The notes: generated by a model from the letters alone, not told the origin. A stretch of DNA of 64,000 bases from Ruegeria sp. HKCCSA071 (GCF_017872555.1 NZ_JAEDOX010000009.1:62001-126000), one strand, 5' to 3'. Positions 32,623 to 42,126 are shown, counted from the first letter of the stretch. Translations and numbers: made by a program.

Positions 32623-33411
32623 GTGGCAAGCGAGACCACCGCAGCACACGGCGCCGAAGGCGCAGACCACGCAGCAGAAGCCAGCAGCCTGGTGTTTCAC
32701 CCGATGGACCAGTTCATCGTCAAGCCGTTGTTCGGCGACGGTGCTATTGCCTGGTACACACCCACCAACGTGACCCTGTGGCTGTTCTTGGCAATTGTTG
32801 CCATCATTGGCCTGCTGGTTCTCAGCACGTCAAAGCGCGCCATCGTCCCGACCCGGATGCAGTCGATTGCGGAACTGGCCTATGGCTTCATCTACAAGAT
32901 GCTGGAAGACATCTGCGGCAAGGAAGGCGTCAAGTTCTTTCCCTATGTCATGACCCTTTTCATGTTCATCGTGACCGCGAACTTCCTGGGCCTGATCCCG
33001 ACCTCGTTCACCACTACATCGCACTTCGCCGTGACCATCCCGCTGGCGCTGGCCGTGTTCCTGACCGTGACCATTCTGGGCTTCGTCAAGAACGGTGCCG
33101 CTTTCCTGGGTCTGTTCTGGGTCTCCAGCGCGCCGCTGGCGCTGCGCCCGATCTTGGCGATTATCGAGCTGATCTCGTACTTCGTGCGCCCCGTCAGCCA
33201 CTCCATTCGTCTTGCCGGTAACGTCATGGCGGGCCACGCGGTGATCAAGGTGTTTGCGGGCTTTGCCGCAATTTCCCTGATTTCGCCCGTGTCGGTTCTG
33301 GCGATCACCGCAATGTACGGTCTCGAGGTCCTTGTGGCCTTCATTCAGGCCTACGTATTCACCATTCTGACCTGTGTTTATCTGAAAGATGCGCTGCATC
33401 CTTCGCACTAA
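32623..33411 (+). CDS. atpB: F0F1 ATP synthase subunit a
   Basis: A 262-aa inner-membrane subunit (GTG start) that forms the proton half-channels. The essential Arg is in [17 protein letters not shown] (about residue 199), and the C-terminal helix carries [20 protein letters not shown]. Length and helix pattern are normal. It works against the c-ring encoded by the next gene. Confidence 0.97.
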   Translation: MASETTAAHGAEGADHAAEASSLVFHPMDQFIVKPLFGDGAIAWYTPTNVTLWLFLAIVAIIGLLVLSTSKRAIVPTRMQSIAELAYGFIYKMLEDICGKEGVKFFPYVMTLFMFIVTANFLGLIPTSFTTTSHFAVTIPLALAVFLTVTILGFVKNGAAFLGLFWVSSAPLALRPILAIIELISYFVRPVSHSIRLAGNVMAGHAVIKVFAGFAAISLISPVSVLAITAMYGLEVLVAFIQAYVFTILTCVYLKDALHPSH

Positions 33412-33459
33412 GGTCCGATAACCCAACATCGAAACTTCCAATTCGTAAGGAGATACATC

Positions 33460-33684
33460 ATGGAAGGCGATCTCGCACACATCGGCGCAGGCCTGGCAGC
33501 AATCGGTTCCGGCGCAGCCGCAATCGGGGTGGGCAACGTTGCAGGCAACTTCCTGGCCGGCGCCCTGCGCAACCCTTCGGCGGCTGCTTCGCAGACCGCA
33601 ACCCTGTTCATCGGTATCGCATTCGCAGAAGCCCTGGGGATCTTCGCATTCCTGGTCTCGCTGCTGCTGATGTTCGCCGTCTAA
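33460..33684 (+). CDS. atpE: F0F1 ATP synthase subunit c
   Basis: A 74-aa hairpin of two transmembrane helices. The polar loop is RNPSAAS and the proton-carrying Glu is in [13 protein letters not shown] (about residue 58). The Gly-rich first helix [20 protein letters not shown] is typical. GTAAGGAG precedes the ATG. An RNA hairpin follows the gene and may raise its yield relative to the downstream genes. Confidence 0.97.
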   Translation: MEGDLAHIGAGLAAIGSGAAAIGVGNVAGNFLAGALRNPSAAASQTATLFIGIAFAEALGIFAFLVSLLLMFAV

Positions 33685-33688
33685 TCTG

Positions 33689-33758
33689 CGGAACCTGATC
33701 CTTACGCGCAGGTGGGTCCAAGCCATAGCGGCCCACCTGTTGTAAAGACAACGTTCCG
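33689..33758 (+). promoter_or_regulatory. nested intercistronic hairpin between atpE and atpX
   Basis: Inner stem CAGGTGGG (33709-33716) / CCCACCTG (33732-33739), 15-nt loop; outer arms CGGAAC (33689-33694) / GTTCCG (33753-33758). No T-run follows, so it is not a simple terminator. It probably stabilises or processes the atpE mRNA to supply many c subunits. Confidence 0.55.
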
Positions 33759-33770
33759 ACGGAGGACATC

Positions 33771-34322
33771 ATGGCGACTGAACCCATTAGCGAAGAAGTA
33801 GTTGGCGCGTGCGTCGACTCGCATGGCTCTGCCATCGGGATGCCGCAGCTCTGCTTCGATTGGTTCCCCAACCAGATTTTCTGGCTGGTCATTACGCTGG
33901 TCGTCATCTTTCTGGTCCTGTCTCGCGTGGCTCTGCCCCGCATCGCGGCAATCCTGGCCGAGCGCCGGGGGACCATTACAAATGACCTGGCTGCGGCCGA
34001 AGATCTGAAGGCCAAAGCGGTCGAGGCCGAGGAGGCCTATAACAAGGCGCTGGCCGATGCCCGTGCCGAAGCGCAGCGTATCGCGGCCGAAGCACGCGCA
34101 GAAATCCAGGCTGGTCTGGATGACGCGATTGCAAGGGCGGATGCGGAAATCGCTGCAAAGGCGGCTGAATCGGAAAAGGCAATTGCCGAAATCCGTGCCG
34201 GTGCGCTGGAAAGCATTCAAGTGGTCGCCAAGGATACGGCGGCTGAACTGGTCACCGCGCTGGGCGGCGAGGCGGATGCCAAAGCCATCGACAGTGCCAT
34301 TGACGCGCAGATGAAAGGATAA
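33771..34322 (+). CDS. atpX: F0F1 ATP synthase subunit b' (AtpF')
   Basis: A 183-aa peripheral-stalk subunit. One transmembrane helix, [20 protein letters not shown] (about 36-55), follows a polar N-terminus; a long Ala/Glu-rich coiled coil comes next. Having separate b and b' genes is typical of photosynthetic-lineage alphaproteobacteria, where this gene is called atpX or atpG. The N-terminal Cys residues in GACVDSH and QLCFDW are unusual for a stalk subunit. GGAGG precedes the ATG. Confidence 0.95.
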   Translation: MATEPISEEVVGACVDSHGSAIGMPQLCFDWFPNQIFWLVITLVVIFLVLSRVALPRIAAILAERRGTITNDLAAAEDLKAKAVEAEEAYNKALADARAEAQRIAAEARAEIQAGLDDAIARADAEIAAKAAESEKAIAEIRAGALESIQVVAKDTAAELVTALGGEADAKAIDSAIDAQMKG

Positions 34323-34327
34323 GTGAC

Positions 34328-34888
34328 ATGCGGAACACTCTTGCCCTTATCCTGACCGTTGGTGCCGCCAGCCCCGCGCTGGCTGCAAGCGGCCCGTTCT
34401 TCTCGCTTGGCAACACCGACTTTGTCGTCCTTCTGGGCTTCATCGTTTTCATCGCGGTCCTGTTCTACTTCAAGGTGCCGGGCATGATCGGCGGTGCGCT
34501 GGACAACCGTGCCGAAGGCATCAAGGCCGAGCTGGACGAAGCCCGCGCCCTGCATGAAGAAGCACGCAGCCTGCTGGCTTCGTACGAGCGCAAGCAGCGT
34601 GAAGTGCAGGCACAGGCCGACGCGATTGTCGAGGCGGCCAAACAGGACGCGGCTCTGGCTGCGGACCAGGCGAAAGTCGATCTCGAAAAGTCGATCGAAC
34701 GCCGTCTTGCTGCTGCGCAGGACCAGATTGCCTCGGCCGAAGCCTCGGCTGTGAAAGACGTGCGCGATCAGGCCGTTTCGGTTGCGGTTGCCGCTGCCAG
34801 CTCGGTTCTGGCCAAGCAAATGACAGCCGCGCAGGCGAACAAGCTGATCGAGGCCTCGATCGCAGATGTGGGCGCCAAGCTGCACTGA
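34328..34888 (+). CDS. atpF: F0F1 ATP synthase subunit b
   Basis: A 186-aa stalk subunit. It begins with a signal-like segment MRNTLALILTVGAASPALAA, then a transmembrane helix FVVLLGFIVFIAVLFYFKVP (about 33-52), and a long coiled coil rich in Ala, Glu and Gln. It pairs with b' to hold F1 against F0. It starts 5 bases after atpX and ends the operon before a clear terminator; F1 genes are not in this window. Confidence 0.96.
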   Translation: MRNTLALILTVGAASPALAASGPFFSLGNTDFVVLLGFIVFIAVLFYFKVPGMIGGALDNRAEGIKAELDEARALHEEARSLLASYERKQREVQAQADAIVEAAKQDAALAADQAKVDLEKSIERRLAAAQDQIASAEASAVKDVRDQAVSVAVAAASSVLAKQMTAAQANKLIEASIADVGAKLH

Positions 34889-34918
34889 CGGGGACACCGA
34901 CAGGTAAAAAACGCAGAT

Positions 34919-34954
34919 GACCCGAGAGCATTGCGCTGTCGGGTCTTTTGTTTT
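34919..34954 (+). terminator. rho-independent terminator of the F0 operon
   Basis: GACCCGA (34919-34925) pairs with TCGGGTC (34939-34945), with a small inner AGC/GCT pairing, followed by TTTTGTTTT. Confidence 0.88.
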
Positions 34955-35068
34955 GGTGGCGGGGCTGATTGTATTGACCGGAACATCACCCGGATTCTGT
35001 ACCCTTCAGAGGGTCTGAATGTTCCGCTTGGGGTCTAAGGGTGCGAAAAGAGCAGGGAAAGACGGGCC

Positions 35069-35923
35069 GTGGCAGGCGAAGACGTTTCGATGAATATTGT
35101 TGGGGTGGTCAGAAACGGCGGGGCCGCGCTGATCGAAAGCATCAACAGGATCGAAGACCTGACCACCCGCTTGCACCGCTATTCCGTGACCATCGCGACA
35201 AACGACAACGCCGATCGTACAGATCGGGTTCTGTCCGAATTCGCGCGCCGCGACCCGAATGTGGACCTTGTCCGCATGGATGGTCTGGCGTCCAGACTGC
35301 CAGACCGGGTCGAGCGGATCACGGCGGCCAGAAACGCAGTCCTCAACAGGCTGGAAGAACGCGACAGCGGTCACGACCTGACACTGGTGCTGGATCTGAA
35401 CGGGCCGAATGTCTGTCTGGACGTTCAGACGGTTCTGACTGCCGCACAACGGTCCGCACCGCGCTGGGAAGGTGTCTTCGCCAATTCCCAACCGGCCTAT
35501 TACGATATCTACGCCCTGCGTTGCGCGGGCTGGTGTGACGAAGACGTCTGGCAAAGAATTCAGACAACGCGCAAACCGCTGTTCGGGCGCCGAAAGTGGC
35601 GGAAAGTTCTTCTGAAATCAGCGGTTTTCGACCGGCAGTACCACATCCCGTCCGATATGCCCCTGATACCGGTCGACAGCGCCTTCGGCGGTGCAGGAAT
35701 GTACAAGACCCGCGCCCTGCGTGGCCTGCGCTATTCCTGCCGGGACGAAAAGGGCGACCTCGTGTGCGAGCATGTGATGCTGCATAAACACCTCAGGGAC
35801 CGGGGCGCGCGGCTGTTCATCGACCCGGCCCTGACAACCATCGCCCCGAATGACGATCTGGGCGAAGGCAGTGGCGCAGCTTTCCCGTCCCATCTGATCC
35901 AACCCGAGACCGGCGCCGCCTGA
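35069..35923 (+). CDS. glycosyltransferase-like protein (GT69/CAP59-type)
   Basis: About 284 aa from a GTG start with AGGGAAA upstream; an ATG at 35090 is an alternative. The first half resembles a nucleotide-sugar domain: NIVGVVRNGGAALIESINRI, then LTLVLDLNGPNV, where an acidic DxN(D) motif would bind the metal. A GVFANSQPAYYDIYALR segment and VDSAFGGAGMYKTRALRGLR, with a later CEHV, match the acceptor half of this family. It may decorate surface polysaccharide. Alone between terminator and a convergent GntR gene. Confidence 0.65.
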   Translation: MAGEDVSMNIVGVVRNGGAALIESINRIEDLTTRLHRYSVTIATNDNADRTDRVLSEFARRDPNVDLVRMDGLASRLPDRVERITAARNAVLNRLEERDSGHDLTLVLDLNGPNVCLDVQTVLTAAQRSAPRWEGVFANSQPAYYDIYALRCAGWCDEDVWQRIQTTRKPLFGRRKWRKVLLKSAVFDRQYHIPSDMPLIPVDSAFGGAGMYKTRALRGLRYSCRDEKGDLVCEHVMLHKHLRDRGARLFIDPALTTIAPNDDLGEGSGAAFPSHLIQPETGAA

Positions 35924-35946
35924 TCCCTGAGGGCGCTTGGAAAGCG

Positions 35947-36717
35947 CTAGGCCTGACGGGTTTCGTGCTGCAACCTTTGCTGCGCAACAGCCTCGTTCCG
36001 CTCGGCCTTCTGCTGATCGATCATGCAGCGTTCGACAAAACTCAGATGCGTTTCGACGGCCTGACGTGCGGCTGCTGGATCGCGGGCCTGAAGGGCCGCG
36101 TTGATAGTGCTGTGCTGGTCCAGAATGGCCTCGCGGGTCGCGCGCTGCCGGAACATTGTCTGTCGGTTATAGAACACACCCTGTACCAGCAGGTCATACA
36201 TCGACCGCATCATATGCAGCATCACCACATTGTGGCTGGCCTCGATGATGGCCATGTGAAACTCGGCATCCAGCTGCGCCTCTTGGTCCGCGGCGTTCCG
36301 GTCATGGGCCGCCCGCATCTTGTTAAAGATCGCCTGAACAACCTTCAGATCGCTCTCTGATCCCAGCCGCGCGGCCCGTTCTGCCGCCAGCCCCTCCATG
36401 TCGCGGCGAAAGGACAGGTAATCGAATACGGCTTCGTCATGGCTGCTGAACAACCGGATCAGCGCTGGCGAAAAGGCCGACCCCAAAACCTCGGCCACAT
36501 AGATCCCGGACCCGGCTTTTGTTGTCAGCAACCCCTGTTCCTGAAGCTCGGACACCGCATCGCGCAGGGACGGGCGCGACACACCCATCCGTTCGGCCAA
36601 CTCACGCTCGGGAGGCAGGCGTTCACCGGGGCGCAGGATGCCGCGCAGGATCAACAGTTCGATCTGGCGAACGACCGCAAGCGACAGTTTTTCCGTCTGA
36701 ACTTTTTGAAAAGGCAT
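35947..36717 (-). CDS. GntR-family regulator, FadR subfamily (FCD domain)
   Basis: A 256-aa regulator. The winged helix is at residues 10-75: PGERLPPERELAERMGVSRP then SLRDAVSELQEQGLL. The all-helical FCD effector domain follows, with metal-site residues in LDAEFHMAIIEASHN (about 150) and a distal His pair. It resembles PdhR/LldR-type repressors of organic-acid metabolism. It is divergent from an aminotransferase gene, and the gap has two operator-like sites with the same GTCA-N7-TGAC pattern, so it probably represses itself and that gene. Confidence 0.9.
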   Translation of the reverse strand: MPFQKVQTEKLSLAVVRQIELLILRGILRPGERLPPERELAERMGVSRPSLRDAVSELQEQGLLTTKAGSGIYVAEVLGSAFSPALIRLFSSHDEAVFDYLSFRRDMEGLAAERAARLGSESDLKVVQAIFNKMRAAHDRNAADQEAQLDAEFHMAIIEASHNVVMLHMMRSMYDLLVQGVFYNRQTMFRQRATREAILDQHSTINAALQARDPAAARQAVETHLSFVERCMIDQQKAERNEAVAQQRLQHETRQA

Positions 36718-36732
36718 GATCTGTTCCGAAAT

Positions 36733-36751
36733 TGGTCAACTCATTTGACCA
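36733..36751. promoter_or_regulatory. GntR operator candidate 1: TGGTCAA-N5-TTGACCA
   Basis: Perfect 7-bp inverted repeat just upstream of the regulator gene, of the TGGT...ACCA type known for FadR-subfamily proteins. Placed to repress the regulator's own promoter. Confidence 0.75.
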
Positions 36752-36802
36752 TGGACCGGGGGGCTGTTCAAGAATACCCGGTCACATCCGCTGAAATATT
36801 AG

Positions 36803-36817
36803 GTCAGAAGTGTTGAC
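36803..36817. promoter_or_regulatory. GntR operator candidate 2: GTCA-N7-TGAC overlapping a -35 box
   Basis: The same GTCA-N7-TGAC core and spacing as the site at 36733-36751. Its right arm is the start of TTGACT (36813-36818), a good -35 hexamer, with a possible -10 TAGGCT at 36835-36840. Binding here would block the aminotransferase promoter. Confidence 0.65.
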
Positions 36818-36867
36818 TTTAATTTGAGAAAGCATAGGCTGCGCCGAAATGAGATCGGAGGAGCCTC

Positions 36868-38061
36868 ATGTCCCAACACCCTTTGTTTGCCACCCGGGCC
36901 TCCCGGATGAAGGCATCAGAAATCCGCGAGCTGCTGAAACTGCTCGATCAGCCCGGTATCATTTCCTTTGCAGGTGGCATTCCGGACCCCGCGCTTTTCC
37001 CGGCTGAGGCTTTCTCTCAGGCGTTTCAGCAGGCATTGGGGCCGGACATGCAGGCGCAGGCTCTGCAATATTCCGTCAGCGAAGGCTATGCGCCCCTGCG
37101 CCGGTGGCTGGTGCAGCACATGCGCGAATTCGGGGTGGAATGTGACATGGACAACGTCCTGATCACCTCGGGCTCGCAGCAGGCGCTGGATTATCTGGGC
37201 AAGCTGTTTCTGTCCCCCGGCGACACGGCCTTGGTCGGGTGGCCCACCTATCTGGGCGCGCTTGCCGCGTTCAACGCGTATGAGCCGCGCTTTGACCGGC
37301 TCAATGGCAACAAGGGGGCCGATGAATTCAGGGCTGCGGCAGAGGATGGCGCTGTGAAATTCGCCTATCTGTCGCCCGATTTTGCCAACCCGACAGGCGA
37401 AACCCTGACACGCCCGGGCCGTGAGGCATTGCTGAACCTGACCGACGAACTGGACTGCGCGTTGATCGAAGACGGAGCCTATCAGGCACTGCGCTATGAC
37501 GGCGATCCGATCCCGCCAATCCTGGCTCTGGAACAGGCGCGCAAGGGATCGATCGAAAACTGCCGGACGATCTACTGTGGCAGCTTCTCGAAAACCCTGT
37601 CACCGGGTCTGCGCATGGGGTGGGTTGTTGCGGCCAAGCCGATCATCTCGCAGATGGTTCTGCTGAAACAGGCGGCAGATCTGCATTCGGCAACCATCAA
37701 CCAGATGGCTGTGCATCAGGTGGCGGAAGCGTGTTTTGATACTCACATTCCGAAAGTGCGCGACACTTACCGCGCGCGCCGTGATGCGATGCTGGATGCG
37801 CTGCAACAGCACATGCCCGACGGGGTCGCGTGGACGCGCCCCGAAGGCGGCATGTTCGTCTGGGTGACACTCCCGTCGGGAATCAGCGGGTCTGACCTGC
37901 TGGCGCAGGCGCTGGATACGGTGAAAGTGGCCTTTGTGCCGGGGCAGGCGTTTTTCCCCGACGGCAGCGGGGCGAACACGATCCGGCTCAGCTTCTCGAA
38001 CTCGGACGAGGCGACAATCCGCGAAGGCATCCGCCGGTTGGGCCAAGTTCTGCGTGCCTGA
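36868..38061 (+). CDS. PLP-dependent aminotransferase, class I/II
   Basis: A 397-aa fold-type I aminotransferase related to 2-aminoadipate/aromatic aminotransferases (LysN-like). Features: FAGGIPDPALFP (about 34), YSVSEGYAPLRRWL (about 70), ITSGSQQALDYLGKLFLSPG (about 98), SPDFANPTGETLTRPGR (about 168) and the Schiff-base Lys in CGSFSKTLSPGLRMGW (about 238). GGAGG lies before the ATG. The divergent GntR regulator and shared operators suggest induction by an amino or keto acid. The exact substrate is not clear; class members act on aromatic, branched or aminoadipate substrates. Confidence 0.85.
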   Translation: MSQHPLFATRASRMKASEIRELLKLLDQPGIISFAGGIPDPALFPAEAFSQAFQQALGPDMQAQALQYSVSEGYAPLRRWLVQHMREFGVECDMDNVLITSGSQQALDYLGKLFLSPGDTALVGWPTYLGALAAFNAYEPRFDRLNGNKGADEFRAAAEDGAVKFAYLSPDFANPTGETLTRPGREALLNLTDELDCALIEDGAYQALRYDGDPIPPILALEQARKGSIENCRTIYCGSFSKTLSPGLRMGWVVAAKPIISQMVLLKQAADLHSATINQMAVHQVAEACFDTHIPKVRDTYRARRDAMLDALQQHMPDGVAWTRPEGGMFVWVTLPSGISGSDLLAQALDTVKVAFVPGQAFFPDGSGANTIRLSFSNSDEATIREGIRRLGQVLRA

Positions 38062-38105
38062 CGTCCGGAAAGGTTCTGTTAACCAAATTGCTGCAACTCT
38101 GCGGC

Positions 38106-38513
38106 ATGATCCGGTTTCTCGCTCCGCTCCTGCTGGCCGCCTGCGCCGCCGGGACCCCGCATTTCCGCGACGTTCCTGCCACCCGCGTGGCGGTGAACGG
38201 CAGTGTGTTCGATGTGCGCGTGCGCGGCTATCTCGCCGAGGCGGTGCGGATCAACGCGCAATATGCACCGCGGCTAGGCCCTGTTCGGGATCGCGCCGCG
38301 CTGGCCATGGCGCAGGTTTCGGGCTGCCCGATCCTCGACGTGCTGGGCGATGCGGCTGTCACGGTTGGTGTTCTGGGGTGTGACCGCGAGGCGGGGGAAC
38401 GGTTGCTGCTGACTGCCGTCTCGACGCCCCGATATGAATGTATCGACTATGGCATCTATGAAAATGTCGGGGGCAGTACCGGGTATCAGGTCTTTGAATG
38501 CATCCCATACTGA
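38106..38513 (+). CDS. hypothetical lipoprotein
   Basis: About 135 aa. It begins MIRFLAPLLLAACAAGTPHF, with lipobox LAAC giving a lipidated Cys at residue 13. The mature part has a DVRVRGYLAEAVRINAQYAP segment, an ALAMAQVSGCPILDVLGDAA stretch and several Cys residues near the C-terminus (GVLGCDRE, YECIDYG, FECIPY) that could form disulfides. No known domain was recognised. The short spacing after the aminotransferase stop may allow co-transcription. Confidence 0.72.
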   Translation: MIRFLAPLLLAACAAGTPHFRDVPATRVAVNGSVFDVRVRGYLAEAVRINAQYAPRLGPVRDRAALAMAQVSGCPILDVLGDAAVTVGVLGCDREAGERLLLTAVSTPRYECIDYGIYENVGGSTGYQVFECIPY

Positions 38514-38547
38514 CATACGCGTGTTCCTGCGCATTTCGGCAAGATGT

Positions 38548-38556
38548 TGTGGATAA
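38548..38556 (-). promoter_or_regulatory. DnaA box TTATCCACA upstream of smc
   Basis: TGTGGATAA on the plus strand is the exact reverse complement of the consensus DnaA box TTATCCACA. It lies about 100 bases before the smc start. Single boxes can occur by chance, so function is unproven. Confidence 0.45.
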
Positions 38557-38653
38557 CTTGCGCTGATATCCCATATCCTGCGCAACTGCGTTGACTCGGA
38601 CCCCATCCCTTGCGCAGACTTTCAATTCATAGGAATCACGGGACACGCGGCCA

Positions 38654-41600
38654 TTGCGTTTCAGCAAGCTCAAACTGACCGGCTTCAAAAGCTTTGTTGA
38701 TCCGACCGATCTGATCATCGCGGACGGGTTGACCGGTGTGGTGGGTCCGAACGGCTGTGGCAAGTCCAACCTTCTGGAAGCCTTGCGCTGGGTGATGGGT
38801 GAAAACCGCCCCAAATCCATGCGCGGCGGCGCGATGGAGGATGTGATCTTTGCTGGCGCCGCCACACGACCCGCCCGCAATTTCGCCGAAGTTGTCCTGA
38901 CCATGGACAATTCCGAACGTCTTGCGCCTGCGGGGTTCAACGACACCGACCAGCTTGAAATCGTGCGCCGGATCACCCGCGATGTCGGCAGCGCCTACAA
39001 GACCAACGGCAAGGATGTGCGCGCGCGCGATGTGCAGATGCTGTTTGCGGATGCCTCGACCGGTGCCCATTCGCCCGCGCTTGTAGGGCAGAACCGCATC
39101 GCCGAGCTGATCAGCGCCAAACCCCGCGCCCGCCGTCGCATTCTGGAAGAGGCCGCTGGGATCTCGGGGTTGTATCAACGCCGGCACGAGGCCGAGCTGA
39201 AGCTGAAAGCGACCGAGGCCAACCTGACCCGCGTCGATGACGTGCTCGAGCAGTTGGGCGGGCAGCTTGCGCAACTGGCCCGTCAGGCCCGTCAGGCCGC
39301 ACGCTATCGCGAAATCGGCGAACAGCTGCGTCAGGCCGAGGGGATGCTGCTCTATCGCCGCTGGAAAGAGGCCGACATGGCCCGCCAGCAGGCCGAAGAC
39401 AAGCTGAGGGACCGGCTTTCCGAGGCTTCCCGCGCCGAGGCCGAAGCCCGCGCGGCCGCAGCAAAAAGGGCCGGGATCGAAGAAACCCTGCCCCCCCTGC
39501 GCGAGGAAGAGGCCATCGCCGCCGCTGTTCTGCAACGCCAGCAGGTGCAGCGCGATCAACTGACCGATCAGGAAACCCGCGCGCGCCAGACCATTGAAAC
39601 GCTGACCAGCCGCATCCATCAGCTCGGCAAGGATATCGAACGGGAAACTGGCCTGAACCGCGATGCGGGCCAGATGATCGAACGGCTGGAATGGGAAGCC
39701 CGCGAACTGGCCAAGGCCGCCGAAGGGCATGACACAAAGGTGGCGGAAGCCGCAGAAATTGCCCGCGAAGCGGCTTCGATCCTTCAGGACCGCGAAGACC
39801 ACCTGTCACAGCAGACCGAAGATATGGCGCGTCTTGTCGCCCGTCACCAGTCGGCGCAGCGTCTGGTCGAAGACAGCCGCAAGACACTGGCGCGCTCTGA
39901 GGGGGAAGAGGAAAAAGCCCGGCTGGCCGTGGATGAGGCCAAAACAGCCCTGACCCGCGCCAGCGAGGCGTTTGAAACCGCGCAGGAGGGTGAGGAAGAA
40001 GCCCGCGAAGCCGCCGAGGCTGCCGAAGAGGCGCTGGCCGCCGCAGATGAGTTGCGCACCGAAACGCAGGCCCGCGAAGCCGAGGCACGCGCGCAACGGT
40101 CCGAGGCCGAAGGTGAATTGGGTGCAATCCGCGCCGAAACCACCGCGCTTGCCAAGCTGGTGGAACGCGACACGGCCGAAGGCGGGCAGGTGATGGACCT
40201 GCTGCGCGTGGAACCGGGTTTTGAGAAGGCTCTGGGTGCTGCGCTTGCCGATGACCTCCGTGCACCGCTGGTCGAAGGTGACGGCCCGTCCGGCTGGGTT
40301 CAGGTGGCAGGTTATGACAGTGATCAGCCCTTGCCAGATGGGGTCGACCCGCTGGCGTTGCACGTGTCGGGGCCGGACAGGCTCAGCCGTCGCATCGCGC
40401 AGATCGGACTGGTCGATGCGGATCAGGGCGCGCGGCTGCAGGCGTCGTTGAAGCCGGGCCAGCGTCTTGTGTCCCGCTCCGGCGATCTGTGGCGCTGGGA
40501 TGGGTTCCGCGCCTGGGCCGAAGATGCGCCAAGTGCGGCGGCGCTGCGGCTGGAACAGCTCAACAAGCTTGAGGCGCTGAAACAGGAACTGGCCCGCACC
40601 GAGGCGCAGGCCGATGGCGCCCGCGCCGCGCATGAAACCTTGTCGCAGCAACTGGCGGACGTGACCGAGGCCGACCGCCGCGCGCGCGAAGCCCGCCGCG
40701 CCGCTGATCAGCGCATGGCCGAAACCGCACGCCAGCTCAGCCGCGCCGAGGCGGATCGCAACCTCGCGCAGGGCAAGCTGGAAACCCTGACGCTTGCCGT
40801 GGATCGACACAAGGAAGATGCCATGTCCGCCCGCGTGCAGCTGCGCGAGGCCGAAGCGGCGCTGAACGATCTGGGTGACCTCGACAGCGCCCGCGCCGAG
40901 GTTGAGGACATCAAACAGACAGTCGAGGCGGCGCGGATCACCATGCTGACCCACCGCTCGACCCATGATGAGCTGCGCCGTGAAGGCGACGCCCGCACCC
41001 GCCGCACGCAGGAGGTCACCAAGGACCTGAGTGGCTGGCGGCACCGTCTGGAAACGGCCGAGAAACGGATTTCGGAACTGGCCGAGCGCAAGGAAAGCTC
41101 GGAAGAGGAGCTGACCGAGGCCATGGCCGCCCCCGGTGAGATCGCCGAGGCACGGGAAGAGCTCAACGAGTTGATCGAAGCCGCCGAAGCCCGGCGGGCC
41201 GATGCCGCCGACAAGCTGGCCGAAGCAGAAACACAGTTGCGCGACGTGGTGATGGCCGAGCGTGAGGCGGAACGCCTGGCCTCGGAAGCCCGCGAAAACC
41301 GCGCCGCAGCCGAGGCGCGCTGTGACGCGGCAAAGGAAAGCGTGCTTGCGGCAGCAGAACGAATTGCCGAAGACCAGCAACTGACCCCGAACCAGTTGCT
41401 GAACCAGCTGGACGTAAACCCCGACCAGATGCCCGCTGCGGATGCTCTGGAGGCCGAAGTGAACCGTCACAAACGCCAGCGTGACGCCATGGGCGCGGTG
41501 AACCTGCGGGCCGAGGAAGACAGCAAGGACGTTCAGGAAGAATTCGACACGCTCAGCAGTGAAAAGGCCGATCTGGAAGAAGCGATCAAAGCCTTGCGCA

Positions 41601-42109
41601 GCGGCATCTCCAGCCTCAACCGCGAAGGGCGCGAGCGTCTGCTGACCGCGTTTGAACAGGTGAATTCAAACTTCGCGATGCTGTTCAAGCACCTCTTTGG
41701 CGGGGGTGAGGCCAATCTGGTCATGGTCGAAAGCGACGACCCGCTGGATGCGGGGCTGGAAATCATGTGCCAGCCGCCGGGCAAGAAACTCTCGACCCTC
41801 AGCCTGCTGTCGGGCGGCGAACAGACCCTGACAGCGACCGCGCTGATCTTTGGCGTCTTCCTGGCCAACCCGGCCCCGATCTGTGTGCTGGACGAGGTTG
41901 ACGCGCCGCTGGACGATGCCAACGTCACCCGTTTTTGTGACCTGCTGGACGAGATGTGCCGACAGACCGACACCCGTTTCCTGATCATCACCCACCACGC
42001 GGTGACCATGGCGCGCATGGATCGTCTGTTCGGCGTCACCATGCAGGAACAGGGCGTCAGCCAGCTGGTTTCGGTCGACCTGAAGAAGGCCGAGCAGATG
42101 GTGGCCTGA
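38654..42109 (+). CDS. smc: chromosome segregation protein SMC
   Basis: A 1151-aa SMC ATPase from a TTG start (MRFSKLKLTGFKSFVDPTDL). Walker A is GVVGPNGCGKSNLLEALRW (about residue 30); the ABC signature is LSLLSGGEQTLTATAL and Walker B is CVLDEVDAPLDD near residue 1080. Two long coiled coils rich in Ala, Glu and Arg flank a hinge at about 510-650 with GALGAALADDL-like and DGVDPLALHVSG segments. SMC condenses and organises the chromosome with ScpA and ScpB (not in this window). A DnaA box and a TTGACT -35 candidate lie upstream. Confidence 0.96.
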   Translation: MRFSKLKLTGFKSFVDPTDLIIADGLTGVVGPNGCGKSNLLEALRWVMGENRPKSMRGGAMEDVIFAGAATRPARNFAEVVLTMDNSERLAPAGFNDTDQLEIVRRITRDVGSAYKTNGKDVRARDVQMLFADASTGAHSPALVGQNRIAELISAKPRARRRILEEAAGISGLYQRRHEAELKLKATEANLTRVDDVLEQLGGQLAQLARQARQAARYREIGEQLRQAEGMLLYRRWKEADMARQQAEDKLRDRLSEASRAEAEARAAAAKRAGIEETLPPLREEEAIAAAVLQRQQVQRDQLTDQETRARQTIETLTSRIHQLGKDIERETGLNRDAGQMIERLEWEARELAKAAEGHDTKVAEAAEIAREAASILQDREDHLSQQTEDMARLVARHQSAQRLVEDSRKTLARSEGEEEKARLAVDEAKTALTRASEAFETAQEGEEEAREAAEAAEEALAAADELRTETQAREAEARAQRSEAEGELGAIRAETTALAKLVERDTAEGGQVMDLLRVEPGFEKALGAALADDLRAPLVEGDGPSGWVQVAGYDSDQPLPDGVDPLALHVSGPDRLSRRIAQIGLVDADQGARLQASLKPGQRLVSRSGDLWRWDGFRAWAEDAPSAAALRLEQLNKLEALKQELARTEAQADGARAAHETLSQQLADVTEADRRAREARRAADQRMAETARQLSRAEADRNLAQGKLETLTLAVDRHKEDAMSARVQLREAEAALNDLGDLDSARAEVEDIKQTVEAARITMLTHRSTHDELRREGDARTRRTQEVTKDLSGWRHRLETAEKRISELAERKESSEEELTEAMAAPGEIAEAREELNELIEAAEARRADAADKLAEAETQLRDVVMAEREAERLASEARENRAAAEARCDAAKESVLAAAERIAEDQQLTPNQLLNQLDVNPDQMPAADALEAEVNRHKRQRDAMGAVNLRAEEDSKDVQEEFDTLSSEKADLEEAIKALRSGISSLNREGRERLLTAFEQVNSNFAMLFKHLFGGGEANLVMVESDDPLDAGLEIMCQPPGKKLSTLSLLSGGEQTLTATALIFGVFLANPAPICVLDEVDAPLDDANVTRFCDLLDEMCRQTDTRFLIITHHAVTMARMDRLFGVTMQEQGVSQLVSVDLKKAEQMVA

Positions 42110-42126
42110 CCGCTCACTGCAACGTT

